Below, one piece after another: positions 31,698 to 39,735 of a stretch of 64,000 bases of DNA. Source of the DNA: CAWCDJ01 sp963796485 (lineage in GTDB: Bacteria > Acidobacteriota > Terriglobia > Bryobacterales > Bryobacteraceae); contig CAWCLV010000004.1 of assembly GCA_963796485.1 (NCBI GenBank), positions 1,054,001 to 1,118,000 on the forward strand, read 5' to 3'. Every line of letters starts with the position of its first letter. Position 1 is the stretch's first letter. Below the pieces are notes generated by a model. The model saw only the letters and a list, made by a program, of their open reading frames with translations. It searched no databases and was not told where the DNA came from. The position numbers and the translations under genes are program-made.

Positions 31698-33431
31698 CTA
31701 TCCCAGCTCGATCCGGAAAGTGGTGCCGCGCCCGGGTTCGCTCTCCACCGAGATTCTTCCCTTATGGTCGCTCACCACCGACTGTACGATAGCGAGGCCG
31801 AGCCCGGTTCCATGTTGTTTGGTGGTGTAGTACGGCGTGAAAAGCCGCTCGCACTCCTCGCGGGTGAGGCCCTGGCCGGTGTCGGAGACTTCCAGGCGGA
31901 GGCCGGAGCCGGCGGTTCGGGTCCGAACCGTGAGCGTGCCGCCTCCGCTCATGGCATCGATCGCATTCAGAATCAGGTTTCTCAGCGCGCGGCTCATCTG
32001 TTCGGCGTCGGCCGGCACGGGACGCAGGCTGGAATCGAGGTCCGCTTTCACCGCCACATGGGCCTCGGCCAGTTGCGGCTCGAACAGCTTCAGGGTCTCC
32101 GAGGCCAGCCCGTTGAAGTCCAGGGGCTGCATTTCGGGAGCTGGCATTTTCGCGAAATCGCTGAACCGCGCAATGATCTGCTTCAGGTTGGAAAGCTCCG
32201 CCAGCAGCGTGCCCGTTCCCTCGCGGAAAACCTCGTCGAACTGCTCGGGGTAGCGCTCGCGCGCGCGCTGCATGTTTTCCACGGTGATCTGAAGCGGGAA
32301 CAGCGGGTTCTTCAGCTCGTGTGCCAGGCGGCGCGCCAGTTCGCGCCACGCCGCCACGCGCTCGGCCTGCACCAGGCGATCGCGCTGCTCGACGAGTTCG
32401 TGGGTCATGCGGTTGAATGCTCGCGCCAGTTGGCCGATCTCGTCGCTCGATGCCGATTCCACCGTGGTGCCCCAATTGCCGGCCGCGACCTTCCCCGCGC
32501 TTTCCGCCAGTTTCCGCACAGGGCGCGTGATCCGCGCGGTGGCCCACCACGCCAGGGCGATCCCGAGTAGAATCCCGGTCGCGGCCACCGTGCCGCCGAT
32601 GTTGCGCAGCGACGATTCCAACCGCACCAGGTCGCGCCGGGAACTGCCCACCAGCAGCACGCCGAGCATGGAATCCTGATAGCCCTGGAGCGGCAGAGCG
32701 TAAAAGGTCTCCGCGTCGATGCCGGTTCCGACGGTGGCGCGGCTCTCCCGCCCGCGGTTGTCCACGGTTTCGATCAACGGTCTGAGCCGGGCTACATCCC
32801 CGGGTTGCCCGCCGAGAAGCTCCGAAGCCGAAAACTGCGGTCCGAGCTTGCGGTAGAGCAGCGCGCGCATTCCGGCGGGCAGCACCAGCGACGAGAGAAA
32901 GCCCCGGTCCAGTTGCTGGCCTCCGACCACGTAGAGGGTGCGGTCGCCGGCACGAACCGCGCTAACGGCCACCAGCGCCAGGGTCATGCCGTCCGGCAGT
33001 TCCTCGCGGCGCAGAAACGCGCCCAGCGACCGCCAGTCTTCCCCGCCGGTGAGCCATTCCTCTTTGTACCCGAACCGCGCGGGCCATTCCGCCGAGGAAA
33101 TGATCGCGCCGTCGCCCGCTACCAGTTCCAGCAGGTCGAGGTTATGCGCCGCGGCCAGGCCGCTTGCTTCGTTGTAGAACGGAGCGGGGTCCGTTGCGAT
33201 TGCCGTGCTCACCACGGCTTCCGATTCCGCAATGCCCTTCACGGACCGCGCGATCTCCTGCCGCCGCCGGTCGAACTCCTTACGGAACTGGGCCACCAGC
33301 GCATCGACGCGCTGTCCCTCCATCCGCTCGAAAGCCTGCCTGGTGTTGGCAAGAACCAGCCATTCCACGAGGCCGACCGACGCCATTACCGCCAGGGTGA
33401 AGATCAGAAGCAGGCGCGTGCGAAAGGTCAT
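31698..33431 (-). CDS. NtrY-like membrane sensor histidine kinase (second copy)
   Basis: A 577-residue kinase. Helices at about residues 7-27 and 285-305 enclose a large periplasmic sensor domain of about 255 residues, twice the size of that in the first NtrY-like kinase. HAMP (RITRPVRKLAESAGKVAAG), HisKA (LAHELKNPLFPLQ), N box (NLILNAIDAMSGG), G1 (VSDTGQGLT) and G2 (GTGLGLAIVQ) are all present. The ATG overlaps the stop of the preceding gene (ATGA); an in-frame ATG 39 bp upstream is less likely because the first helix starts here. The exported substrate-binding-like protein upstream may feed the signal to it. Confidence 0.92.
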   Translation of the reverse strand: MTFRTRLLLIFTLAVMASVGLVEWLVLANTRQAFERMEGQRVDALVAQFRKEFDRRRQEIARSVKGIAESEAVVSTAIATDPAPFYNEASGLAAAHNLDLLELVAGDGAIISSAEWPARFGYKEEWLTGGEDWRSLGAFLRREELPDGMTLALVAVSAVRAGDRTLYVVGGQQLDRGFLSSLVLPAGMRALLYRKLGPQFSASELLGGQPGDVARLRPLIETVDNRGRESRATVGTGIDAETFYALPLQGYQDSMLGVLLVGSSRRDLVRLESSLRNIGGTVAATGILLGIALAWWATARITRPVRKLAESAGKVAAGNWGTTVESASSDEIGQLARAFNRMTHELVEQRDRLVQAERVAAWRELARRLAHELKNPLFPLQITVENMQRARERYPEQFDEVFREGTGTLLAELSNLKQIIARFSDFAKMPAPEMQPLDFNGLASETLKLFEPQLAEAHVAVKADLDSSLRPVPADAEQMSRALRNLILNAIDAMSGGGTLTVRTRTAGSGLRLEVSDTGQGLTREECERLFTPYYTTKQHGTGLGLAIVQSVVSDHKGRISVESEPGRGTTFRIELG

Positions 33432-34450
33432 GGCTGGACGCCCTCGAGCCACAGCGATTCGAACCGCCACTCGCCAAGCTGCGAAATCCCCGGCCCGCCT
33501 TTCACCCGCGGGTTGACGCCGTAAAGGTAGGGAAGGTGAAAGAGGGGAACAACGCGGTAGCCTTGCAGGAGCGTACGCTCCGCCTGGTACTCGGCTTCCG
33601 GCGAATCGATGGGGGGAGGCTCGGGGAGGCCCAGAGATGAGGCTACTCCCGCCAGGGCGCGGCCGGGGTCGTCGGACGCGATGCGCGTCTCCACCAGCCT
33701 CACGTCGGCCAGAGCCGTGGTGCCCGCGACGGTCACGTTCAAGCCTGCGTCCCGCGCGTTTAAGGCGATGCGAGCGGCAATCGGCTGCATCACGGGATCA
33801 TCGACGCCGATCGAGAGAGACCGCGCCGGAGCAGGCACGGACGAAACGAGCGACCGCGCGCGCGGAAGGTCTGCCGCCGAGGGGAACAGAAACGCGTAGC
33901 CCGAGAGCCACTGCGGCAGCAGCGCCCCGGTCACCTCTCCCTGGCGTTGCAGCAACACATTGAGAATGGCCGCGCGGTCCACTGCGAGCGAGAGCGCTTC
34001 GCGAACGCGTGCGTCCTCCACCCGCGCCCCGAACACCAGCACCATCAGCCGCACGGGGGCCGAGGTCCACAAGCGCCGCGGAGCCGTGATCCGGCGGACT
34101 TCGGAAGGCGCGACCTCCACCACGTCCGCTTTCCCCAGTTCCAGATCGAGAACCTGGTCGCGCAACCCGCGCCCGAGTTGCACCTCCACCGTGTCGAGAA
34201 ACGGCCGGCCGCCCGGAGCATTCTCATCGGCCGAATAGACGGCGCGAAGCCCTGCTTCCCAACGCGTAATCGCGAAAGCGGGCTTGAGCTGCGCGAACCG
34301 CGGGCCCGTATCCGGCGGATCGGGTGTTTCGGCGGCCTCCCGCACCTCCACCCGGAGCGTGCCTCCGTAATGCGGCCGCGTCTCCGCCTGCGCGAGGGCC
34401 GCCGCCGCGAGGCTAAGGAGCGCAACCCAGCGTAACAACATAAACTTCAT
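33428..34450 (-). CDS. Exported protein resembling the family 5 solute-binding fold, short
   Basis: A 340-residue exported protein. The signal peptide ends at LAQAE (about residue 22). RPHYGGTLRVEVREAAETPDP is the usual opening of peptide/nickel-type (SBP_bac_5) binding proteins, and RVEDARVREALSLAVDRAAI matches the conserved R.ALs.AiDR segment. It is about 150 residues shorter than transport-type members, and no ABC permease genes are near. A sensor role for the downstream NtrY-like kinase is therefore more likely than uptake. It overlaps the preceding gene by 38 bp and the kinase by 4 bp. Confidence 0.72.
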   Translation of the reverse strand: MKFMLLRWVALLSLAAAALAQAETRPHYGGTLRVEVREAAETPDPPDTGPRFAQLKPAFAITRWEAGLRAVYSADENAPGGRPFLDTVEVQLGRGLRDQVLDLELGKADVVEVAPSEVRRITAPRRLWTSAPVRLMVLVFGARVEDARVREALSLAVDRAAILNVLLQRQGEVTGALLPQWLSGYAFLFPSAADLPRARSLVSSVPAPARSLSIGVDDPVMQPIAARIALNARDAGLNVTVAGTTALADVRLVETRIASDDPGRALAGVASSLGLPEPPPIDSPEAEYQAERTLLQGYRVVPLFHLPYLYGVNPRVKGGPGISQLGEWRFESLWLEGVQP

Positions 34451-35597
34451 ACTTCCCGGTAATCAAATCGTGCGACACCGCGATAGCGGACGAGCCGGCG
34501 GACCACAAGGCGGTCACCGGTCCCGAAAAGGCCAGCGGCGGCGTCACCGGCGTGGCCGCCCGGGCATTGATCGAGTACCCCTGTACGGCATCGGGCTCGT
34601 GGGCGTCGACCGGTTTGGTGGCGAGAACCACCGAACCCCGGCCGCACTGCGGATCGAGCCCCGCCACGTCGCCGCCCCATCCGGAAAAACTGCTCCGCGG
34701 GTCGAGCGTGCTGCCGAAAACCTGGGCACGGCCGTCCATCATCGCCAGAACCCAACTGGGATCGGCGGGATCTCCCGCCGCGGCCGCACTAAAGAACGGC
34801 CCAACCGTTTTTGCAACGCCATTCTGCATCACCACCCGCCCATCGAAGTAATTCCGGCCATTCGCCAGGTTTCCCAACAGCAGCGCGTGGCTAGCCGAAT
34901 CCAGGACCCAGGGGTCGTCGCCCGGGTGGCACTCGATCCCCGATGGGGATCCCGCCGCCCCGCCGCTGCATGTCATTCCGGGCAGCGAAACCTGAAACGT
35001 CCCGGCGTCGATCCGAATTCTGCCGCGCAGGTCCCGCGGCCACGCCTTCGGTCCCGGTAACGTCATGGAAGGTCCGGCCGTCCACTGCCCGTTTTGCCGG
35101 GTAAGCCAAGTTATCCAGGAACGGGAAAGTACCAGGGCGGTGTCGCCAGCCAACGCCGCGTCCAGTATTTGATCGTCCTGCCGCCATAGCAAGGTTCGTT
35201 CCAGGCGGAGGGCCGCAACTGGCTGCGGCGCGGCGGCAGGACGCATCCAGCCCGCGATCCACACCTGCTGCTCGTCACCTTTCCGGATTTGTTCTACAAG
35301 GAGAAATTGGTTCGAATTCTCGGAGAGCGTCACCTGCCCTGCGGCCGGCGACGATGCGTCTCCAACTCTGGCGCCCGCTTCGCGGAGGGCCGATTCGAAT
35401 GCCCGTTGGGCAGCAGAAAGTTCGGGCGCACTTAGGGAAGATACATTCCGCCACGTCAGGGAAACCGGCTCGCCCCTGCCCACCAGGGCCGCCGTCTTTC
35501 TGGCCAGCTCGCGCGCGGCTCCGTTCAGGTCTTCAGCGGCCCGCGCTCCCTGTGGAAACAAAAGCAGAAGCGCGGTGAGAACCGCGTACCACCTCAC
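34413..35597 (-). CDS. Exported protein of unknown function
   Basis: A 394-residue protein with a signal peptide (VRWYAVLTALLLLFPQGARA). The mature part is beta-rich with repeated VLxxxxG and WVLAMMDGRAQVF segments, perhaps a beta-propeller-like fold, and two Cys-containing loops (LPGMTCSGGAAG, IECHPGDDPW). No family is recognised. The GTG start was chosen because it overlaps the stop of the small gene before it (GTGA) and opens the signal peptide; a longer version from an upstream ATG would have an unlikely basic leader. It overlaps the next gene by 38 bp. Confidence 0.65.
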   Translation of the reverse strand: MRWYAVLTALLLLFPQGARAAEDLNGAARELARKTAALVGRGEPVSLTWRNVSSLSAPELSAAQRAFESALREAGARVGDASSPAAGQVTLSENSNQFLLVEQIRKGDEQQVWIAGWMRPAAAPQPVAALRLERTLLWRQDDQILDAALAGDTALVLSRSWITWLTRQNGQWTAGPSMTLPGPKAWPRDLRGRIRIDAGTFQVSLPGMTCSGGAAGSPSGIECHPGDDPWVLDSASHALLLGNLANGRNYFDGRVVMQNGVAKTVGPFFSAAAAGDPADPSWVLAMMDGRAQVFGSTLDPRSSFSGWGGDVAGLDPQCGRGSVVLATKPVDAHEPDAVQGYSINARAATPVTPPLAFSGPVTALWSAGSSAIAVSHDLITGKYEVYVVTLGCAP

Positions 35598-35734
35598 GGC
35601 TGCGATGATAGCACATCGCGGTTCTCGGCCCCGGTTACGACCCGGAGCACTCCTTTCAGGGCTACCCGGGCGACCAGGAAGGACACGGGGAAGGTGATCG
35701 CCGCCATCACTATGCAACCTAAAACGTTATCCAT
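35594..35734 (-). CDS. Small membrane peptide, 46 residues
   Basis: A short frame with the start MDNVLGCIVMAAITFPVSF, one predicted membrane helix (about residues 5-30) and a polar tail ending LSSQP. AAAGGAG lies 7 bp before the ATG, an excellent ribosome binding site, and overlaps the stop of the L,D-transpeptidase gene. The TGA stop overlaps the GTG of the following gene. Position, spacing and hydrophobicity all support a real gene. Its function is unknown; it could tune the neighbouring kinase or transpeptidase. Confidence 0.7.
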   Translation of the reverse strand: MDNVLGCIVMAAITFPVSFLVARVALKGVLRVVTGAENRDVLSSQP

Positions 35735-35746
35735 ACAGGTTCTCCT

Positions 35747-36301
35747 TTAGTGCGCGCTCACCGGGTCCGCGGCGGCCGCCTGCGTTACTACCGTTTCACC
35801 GAAGATCCGCTCCAGGTCCGGCGTCCGCTGGTTGTAAAGCTCCACCTCGTCGCCGACCGAAACCATTCCGAACAGTTGCTCCACGTCGTGGTTCCGCATC
35901 CTGATGCAGCCGTGCGACGCGTTGTGGCCGATCGAGGAGGGCCGGTTGGTTCCGTGAATCCCGTAGCCCTTTACGCTCAACCCCATCCAGCGCGTGCCCA
36001 GGGGGTTGGCCTTTCCCGGGGGAACGACTTTACCCTTGGTGTACCAGGTCGGATCTTCGATCTGGTTGACGATGCGAAATGCCCCGTGAGGGCTGGGGGA
36101 ATGAGCAGCGCCCACGGCAGTCGGGAAGACCCTTACGACGCGATCCCCTTCGAGGACCGCCAGTTTGCGGTCGGGGATACTCACCACGATCCGGCGGGGG
36201 ACCCCCGCGCCGTTCTCCTGTGCAAGCGCTTCCGCCGTCGCCAGCAGTGCCACGGTAGCGAACGCCGCCAGTTTTCGTCTTGGATCTTCCAGCCTGAGCA
36301 T
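35747..36301 (-). CDS. L,D-transpeptidase (YkuD domain)
   Basis: A 184-residue exported enzyme of peptidoglycan cross-linking. The signal peptide is hydrophobic up to about AEALAQ (residue 28). The YkuD fold starts at RRIVVSIPDRKLAVLEG, and the catalytic motif is IGHNASHGCIRMRN with the nucleophilic Cys at about residue 131 and its His nearby. It would form 3-3 cross-links or attach proteins to diaminopimelate. It heads an operon running into the second NtrY/NtrX pair. ACGGAGG lies about 9 bp before the ATG. It has no LysM or other binding domain. Confidence 0.9.
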   Translation of the reverse strand: MLRLEDPRRKLAAFATVALLATAEALAQENGAGVPRRIVVSIPDRKLAVLEGDRVVRVFPTAVGAAHSPSPHGAFRIVNQIEDPTWYTKGKVVPPGKANPLGTRWMGLSVKGYGIHGTNRPSSIGHNASHGCIRMRNHDVEQLFGMVSVGDEVELYNQRTPDLERIFGETVVTQAAAADPVSAH

Positions 36302-36333
36302 CTTCGGAACCTCCGTGAGACGGAAACCGAGAA

Positions 36334-36349
36334 TGCAGTGCGTGGCCCA
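36334..36349 (-). promoter_or_regulatory. Candidate sigma-54 promoter of the L,D-transpeptidase-NtrY/X operon
   Basis: Read on the minus strand this is TGGGCCACGCACTGCA. The invariant GG and GC are exactly 10 bp apart, as in TGGCAC-N5-TTGC, and the -12 part keeps TGC. Transcription would start about 22 bp before the ATG, leaving room for the ACGGAGG ribosome site. The match beyond GG-N10-GC is only partial. Its position before an operon that encodes a sigma-54 activator raises its value. Confidence 0.4.
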
Positions 36350-36432
36350 AAACGATAAATCATTGTGAAATAATGGACTTACCTAAAATATCCGCCTGTG
36401 TCAGCCGGAACACGCGTGGCAAGCCGGACGCA

Positions 36433-37107
36433 TCAGATACCCACAGGCTCAGCCAGCCGGATGATCTTCTTCTGGATGGCATATTGCACCAGCTGGGCCT
36501 TGTTGTGAATGTCCAACTTACGCATGAGATTGAACTTATGTGCCTCCACCGTCTTCACGCTGAGGTCGAACGCACTGGCGATTTCCTTCACGGACCTGCC
36601 CTCGGCCAGCATCTTGAGGATTTCGCGTTCCCTCTTCGTGAGGGTGTTGAACCTCGGCTGGCGCGGGAGCAGGCCCCGTCCCTGAAGCCGGAGGTCGTCG
36701 ACAAGGCGCGTGAGCAGCCGGGGGCTCAGATAGCTCCCTCCGCGGTGCACCTCGCGAATGGCGGTGACCAGCTGGTCGGCCGGACTGTCCTTGAGGACGT
36801 AACCGCCCGCCCCGATCTCCACACACTCCGACAGATAGTCTTCATCGTCGTACATGGAGAGGAACAGGACGCGGGTCTCGATCCGGTTCTTCCGGATCTG
36901 CCTGGTTGCTTCGAAGCTGCTCATTCCCGGCATTCCGATGTCCATCAGCACGACATCGGGGCGGGTCTGCTGCGCCACGGCCACCGATTCCGCCGCATTG
37001 GCAGCCTCGCCAATTACTTCGATATCGCTTTCGCCGGAGAGCAGGTTCCGGACGCCCTGCCGGAACAGCATGTGATCATCCGTTATCAATACGCGAATCT
37101 TCGCCAT
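36433..37107 (-). CDS. NarL/LuxR-type response regulator
   Basis: A 224-residue regulator. The receiver domain has LITDDHMLFRQGV, the phospho-acceptor Asp56 (VLMDIGMPGMS) and the Lys of GYVLKDSPA. The C-terminal LuxR helix-turn-helix is LTKREREILKMLAEGRSVKE followed by VKTVEAHKFNLMRKL. It is the partner of the histidine kinase just upstream, whose coding region it overlaps by 32 bp. Both belong to the transcript that begins with murB. Target genes are unknown. Confidence 0.93.
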   Translation of the reverse strand: MAKIRVLITDDHMLFRQGVRNLLSGESDIEVIGEAANAAESVAVAQQTRPDVVLMDIGMPGMSSFEATRQIRKNRIETRVLFLSMYDDEDYLSECVEIGAGGYVLKDSPADQLVTAIREVHRGGSYLSPRLLTRLVDDLRLQGRGLLPRQPRFNTLTKREREILKMLAEGRSVKEIASAFDLSVKTVEAHKFNLMRKLDIHNKAQLVQYAIQKKIIRLAEPVGI

Positions 37108-38653
37108 ACGAATCCACCTTTGCCGGCTTCGGCAGCCACAGCTTCACCCTGGCCCCCTTTCCGGGAGCGCTTTCGATCCGCAGGGTTCCGCCCAGAATGG
37201 CCGCCCGTTCCCGCATGCCCGCAATTCCGAACGAAGCGGGCTGGAGGCCGGCATCGGCCGTCCGAAACCCGGCTCCGTTATCCGAAACGCTGAGCCTGAG
37301 TCCTATATCGGCAGTTTCCAGTACAAAATTTACGTGGGTCGCCTGAGAATGCTTGGCGATGTTGTTCAGGGACTCTTGAGCGATCCGGTAGACCACCTGC
37401 TGCATCTCGGGTGGAATCGGTTGCGGATCGAGGGCAATCCGCATCCTCAAGTTCGCCGGGCACATCTTCCGGAACCGCGCGCCCAATTGCCGGACGGAGG
37501 ATTCGAGCCCCAGGCGTTCCAGCACGGACGGACTCAAGGCCGCCACGATTCGCCGCAGTTCGGAAACGGTCCGTTCCGCGATCGCGCGCGCTTCGGCCAG
37601 CCGCCCACGCAGGGGTTCGGCCGCGATGCGCTCCATCATCTCCAGTTCCAAACGGAGCAGCAGAAGCGACTGGCCGGCTTCGTCATGCAGCTCCCGCCCG
37701 ATGCGCCGCCGTTCCTCTTCCTCCGCCCGCTGCGCCTCCGCTTCGAGGCGCCTTACCTGCCGGGCCAACCGGATGCGCTCGGCCGCCTCCCGGCAGCGGC
37801 CTGCCGCCGCCTCGACCAGCGCGAGATCGCGCGGCAGCCAGCGGGCATCTCTGTCGAATCCAAACTGCGCCACGGCGCCGCCTTCCAGCGGAAACGACCA
37901 GCAAACCGTATAGCGGCCGCGCATCGCGGGATCCAGAATGAGTTTTTCATCGCGCGACCCTTTTTCGATATGCAAGGGCGAGAGCAGCCGCGGGTCAGCC
38001 ATCTCCCCCGGCAGCAGCACGCGGGCCGTCCGCGCGTGAAAGGTTCGCGCCAAGATGGCGGCGAAGCGCCGCAAGAGGTCGTCGAAATCGGAGCCGTCAA
38101 TCTCCGCGCGATAGAACCCGAAGAACGCCTGAGCTTCGGACTCTCGCACCCGGTAGTACTCTTCGTGCAGCGTCAGGGTAATGGCCAGTTGCAGTTGCTC
38201 GCGCGCCGGGCCGAAACGATCGCCCAGCAGTGGATCGAGCAGGCCGTCGAAGGCCGCGAGCGCCAGCGACACCGCTTCCGGGGGCACGTTCAGCCTGGCG
38301 AGGCGCCTGCCTTCGACGGCGACGCGCTTCAAGAATTGTGCGGGAGAAAGGCGGGCGGCGGCGGCGGGCGTGATTGCCCGCAATGCCGCGCACTGCTGGT
38401 CGTTGTGGCCGCGCGTTCGGAGCAGGAGCGTGAATTGGCGGTCCAGGACGGGGGACTCGGGTGCGAGCGCGCGAAGCAGCGAGTGGATGTGTCGAATGGC
38501 GGATGGGGTCAGCAACGAAGAGCGTGCCGGGAGGCCTACGCTAAGGGGCGCCGTGGGAGCGGAGGATTCGGACGATCTCCGTGAAGCCGTTCTTTTCGGC
38601 TGCTTGTACTGGCGTACCGCCCGACTGGTTTTTTGCGTTGACATCGGCTCCAC
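37076..38653 (-). CDS. Soluble NarX/DesK-type histidine kinase
   Basis: A kinase of up to 525 residues without membrane helices. The N-terminal half is helical (about 50-190), followed by a GAF-like sensor (about 190-310). HisKA_3 is EEERRRIGRELHDEAGQSL (His at about 320), and the ATPase part has IAQESLNNIAKHSQA, SDNGAGF and FGIAGMRERA. It is cytoplasmic, so it must sense an internal cue. The first 38 codons overlap the ankyrin gene by 113 bp; the real start may lie further in, for example TTG at 38515, but no good ribosome site is seen there. Confidence 0.85.
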   Translation of the reverse strand: MEPMSTQKTSRAVRQYKQPKRTASRRSSESSAPTAPLSVGLPARSSLLTPSAIRHIHSLLRALAPESPVLDRQFTLLLRTRGHNDQQCAALRAITPAAAARLSPAQFLKRVAVEGRRLARLNVPPEAVSLALAAFDGLLDPLLGDRFGPAREQLQLAITLTLHEEYYRVRESEAQAFFGFYRAEIDGSDFDDLLRRFAAILARTFHARTARVLLPGEMADPRLLSPLHIEKGSRDEKLILDPAMRGRYTVCWSFPLEGGAVAQFGFDRDARWLPRDLALVEAAAGRCREAAERIRLARQVRRLEAEAQRAEEEERRRIGRELHDEAGQSLLLLRLELEMMERIAAEPLRGRLAEARAIAERTVSELRRIVAALSPSVLERLGLESSVRQLGARFRKMCPANLRMRIALDPQPIPPEMQQVVYRIAQESLNNIAKHSQATHVNFVLETADIGLRLSVSDNGAGFRTADAGLQPASFGIAGMRERAAILGGTLRIESAPGKGARVKLWLPKPAKVDSYGEDSRIDNG

Positions 38654-39728
38654 GCGCGATCAGCAGTTCGACCACCGCCGTTCGGCCCCAGGACGCCGCC
38701 TGGTAAAGCGGGGTCGCCCCCGTATCCCGGTCGCGGGCTTCCCTGTCAGCGCCGCGGTCCAGCAGCAGCGCCGCCACATCCGCGGCCCCGCTGATCGCGG
38801 CCGTATCGAGCGGCGTAAGCCCATCGCCATCCCGCGCATCGACGGCAGCGCCATGCTCCAACAACAGCTTCGCAATCGACGCCCTTCCCTTCAGCGCCGC
38901 CGCGTGCAGCGGTGTGCCCCCGGTCCGGTCCCGAACATTAACGTCCGCGCCCTTCGAAAGCAGTAGATCGGCAATTTCGGTGTCCCCCTTTAGGGCCGCC
39001 GCGAGCAAAAGCGGACCGGCCTGCGCGGCGCCCCCCGCCAGCAGCGCCCCAACCGCACCGGCATACCCGCCGCGCACGGCATTGGCGAGAGGCGTGGCGC
39101 CCAACCGGTCGGGACGCCCCGGGTCGGCGCCCTTGGCCAACAGGACTTCAATCACCTCGCGATGGCCTTTCGCGGCAGCCTCATTGAGCGGGGTGGCGCC
39201 GGTCGCCGGATTCACGTCATCGACGTGCGCACCGTGGGCGATCAGGATCCCGGCCACTTCCGGGTAGCCCCGGAGTGCGGCAAGGTCAAGAGAATCGGCG
39301 CCGGAGGCATCCCGCGCGTTCGGGTCGGCGCCCGCCGCCAGCAGCCGCTCCGTCAGTTGGCGGTAACCCCGGTCGGCAGCCAGGTGCAGCGCGGTCGAGC
39401 CCGACCGGTCCGCGGCCTTCACATCGGCTCCGCGTGCCAGCAGCAGGTTGGCCATGGCGAGGTCGTTCTTGACGATGGCGTAGGCCAGCGGTTCGGACCC
39501 GCCTTCGCTGTGACGCGCGTTGACATCCGCGCCATGTTCGATCAGGAATGCCGCGATTTCGAGCGAGCCATCCCAAGCGGCATCGTGGAGGGGGGCGGCT
39601 CCCAGCGCGTCCCGCTCGTTCACGTCCGCACCCGAAGCCACGAGTTGCCGGACTGCGTCGAGATTTCCGGCTTGCACCGCCTGGTGCAGGCTTGCCGCGG
39701 CCACGGGAATCGCCAGAGCCGCGGCCAT
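38541..39728 (-). CDS. Ankyrin-repeat protein
   Basis: A 395-residue protein consisting almost wholly of about twelve ankyrin repeats of 33 residues (GSTALHLAADRGYRQLTERL, GGTPLHAAALKGRASIAKLL, GATPLYQAASWGRTAVVELL). The first 13 residues (MAAALAIPVAAAS) are hydrophobic and may be a short signal peptide; export is not certain. One repeat, near residues 210-235, is shortened. Ankyrin arrays bind proteins, and the partner may be the MurB or kinase encoded on the same transcript. It starts 7 bp after the murB stop. Confidence 0.88.
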   Translation of the reverse strand: MAAALAIPVAAASLHQAVQAGNLDAVRQLVASGADVNERDALGAAPLHDAAWDGSLEIAAFLIEHGADVNARHSEGGSEPLAYAIVKNDLAMANLLLARGADVKAADRSGSTALHLAADRGYRQLTERLLAAGADPNARDASGADSLDLAALRGYPEVAGILIAHGAHVDDVNPATGATPLNEAAAKGHREVIEVLLAKGADPGRPDRLGATPLANAVRGGYAGAVGALLAGGAAQAGPLLLAAALKGDTEIADLLLSKGADVNVRDRTGGTPLHAAALKGRASIAKLLLEHGAAVDARDGDGLTPLDTAAISGAADVAALLLDRGADREARDRDTGATPLYQAASWGRTAVVELLIARGADVNAKNQSGGTPVQAAEKNGFTEIVRILRSHGAP

Positions 39729-39735
39729 CAGCCAT

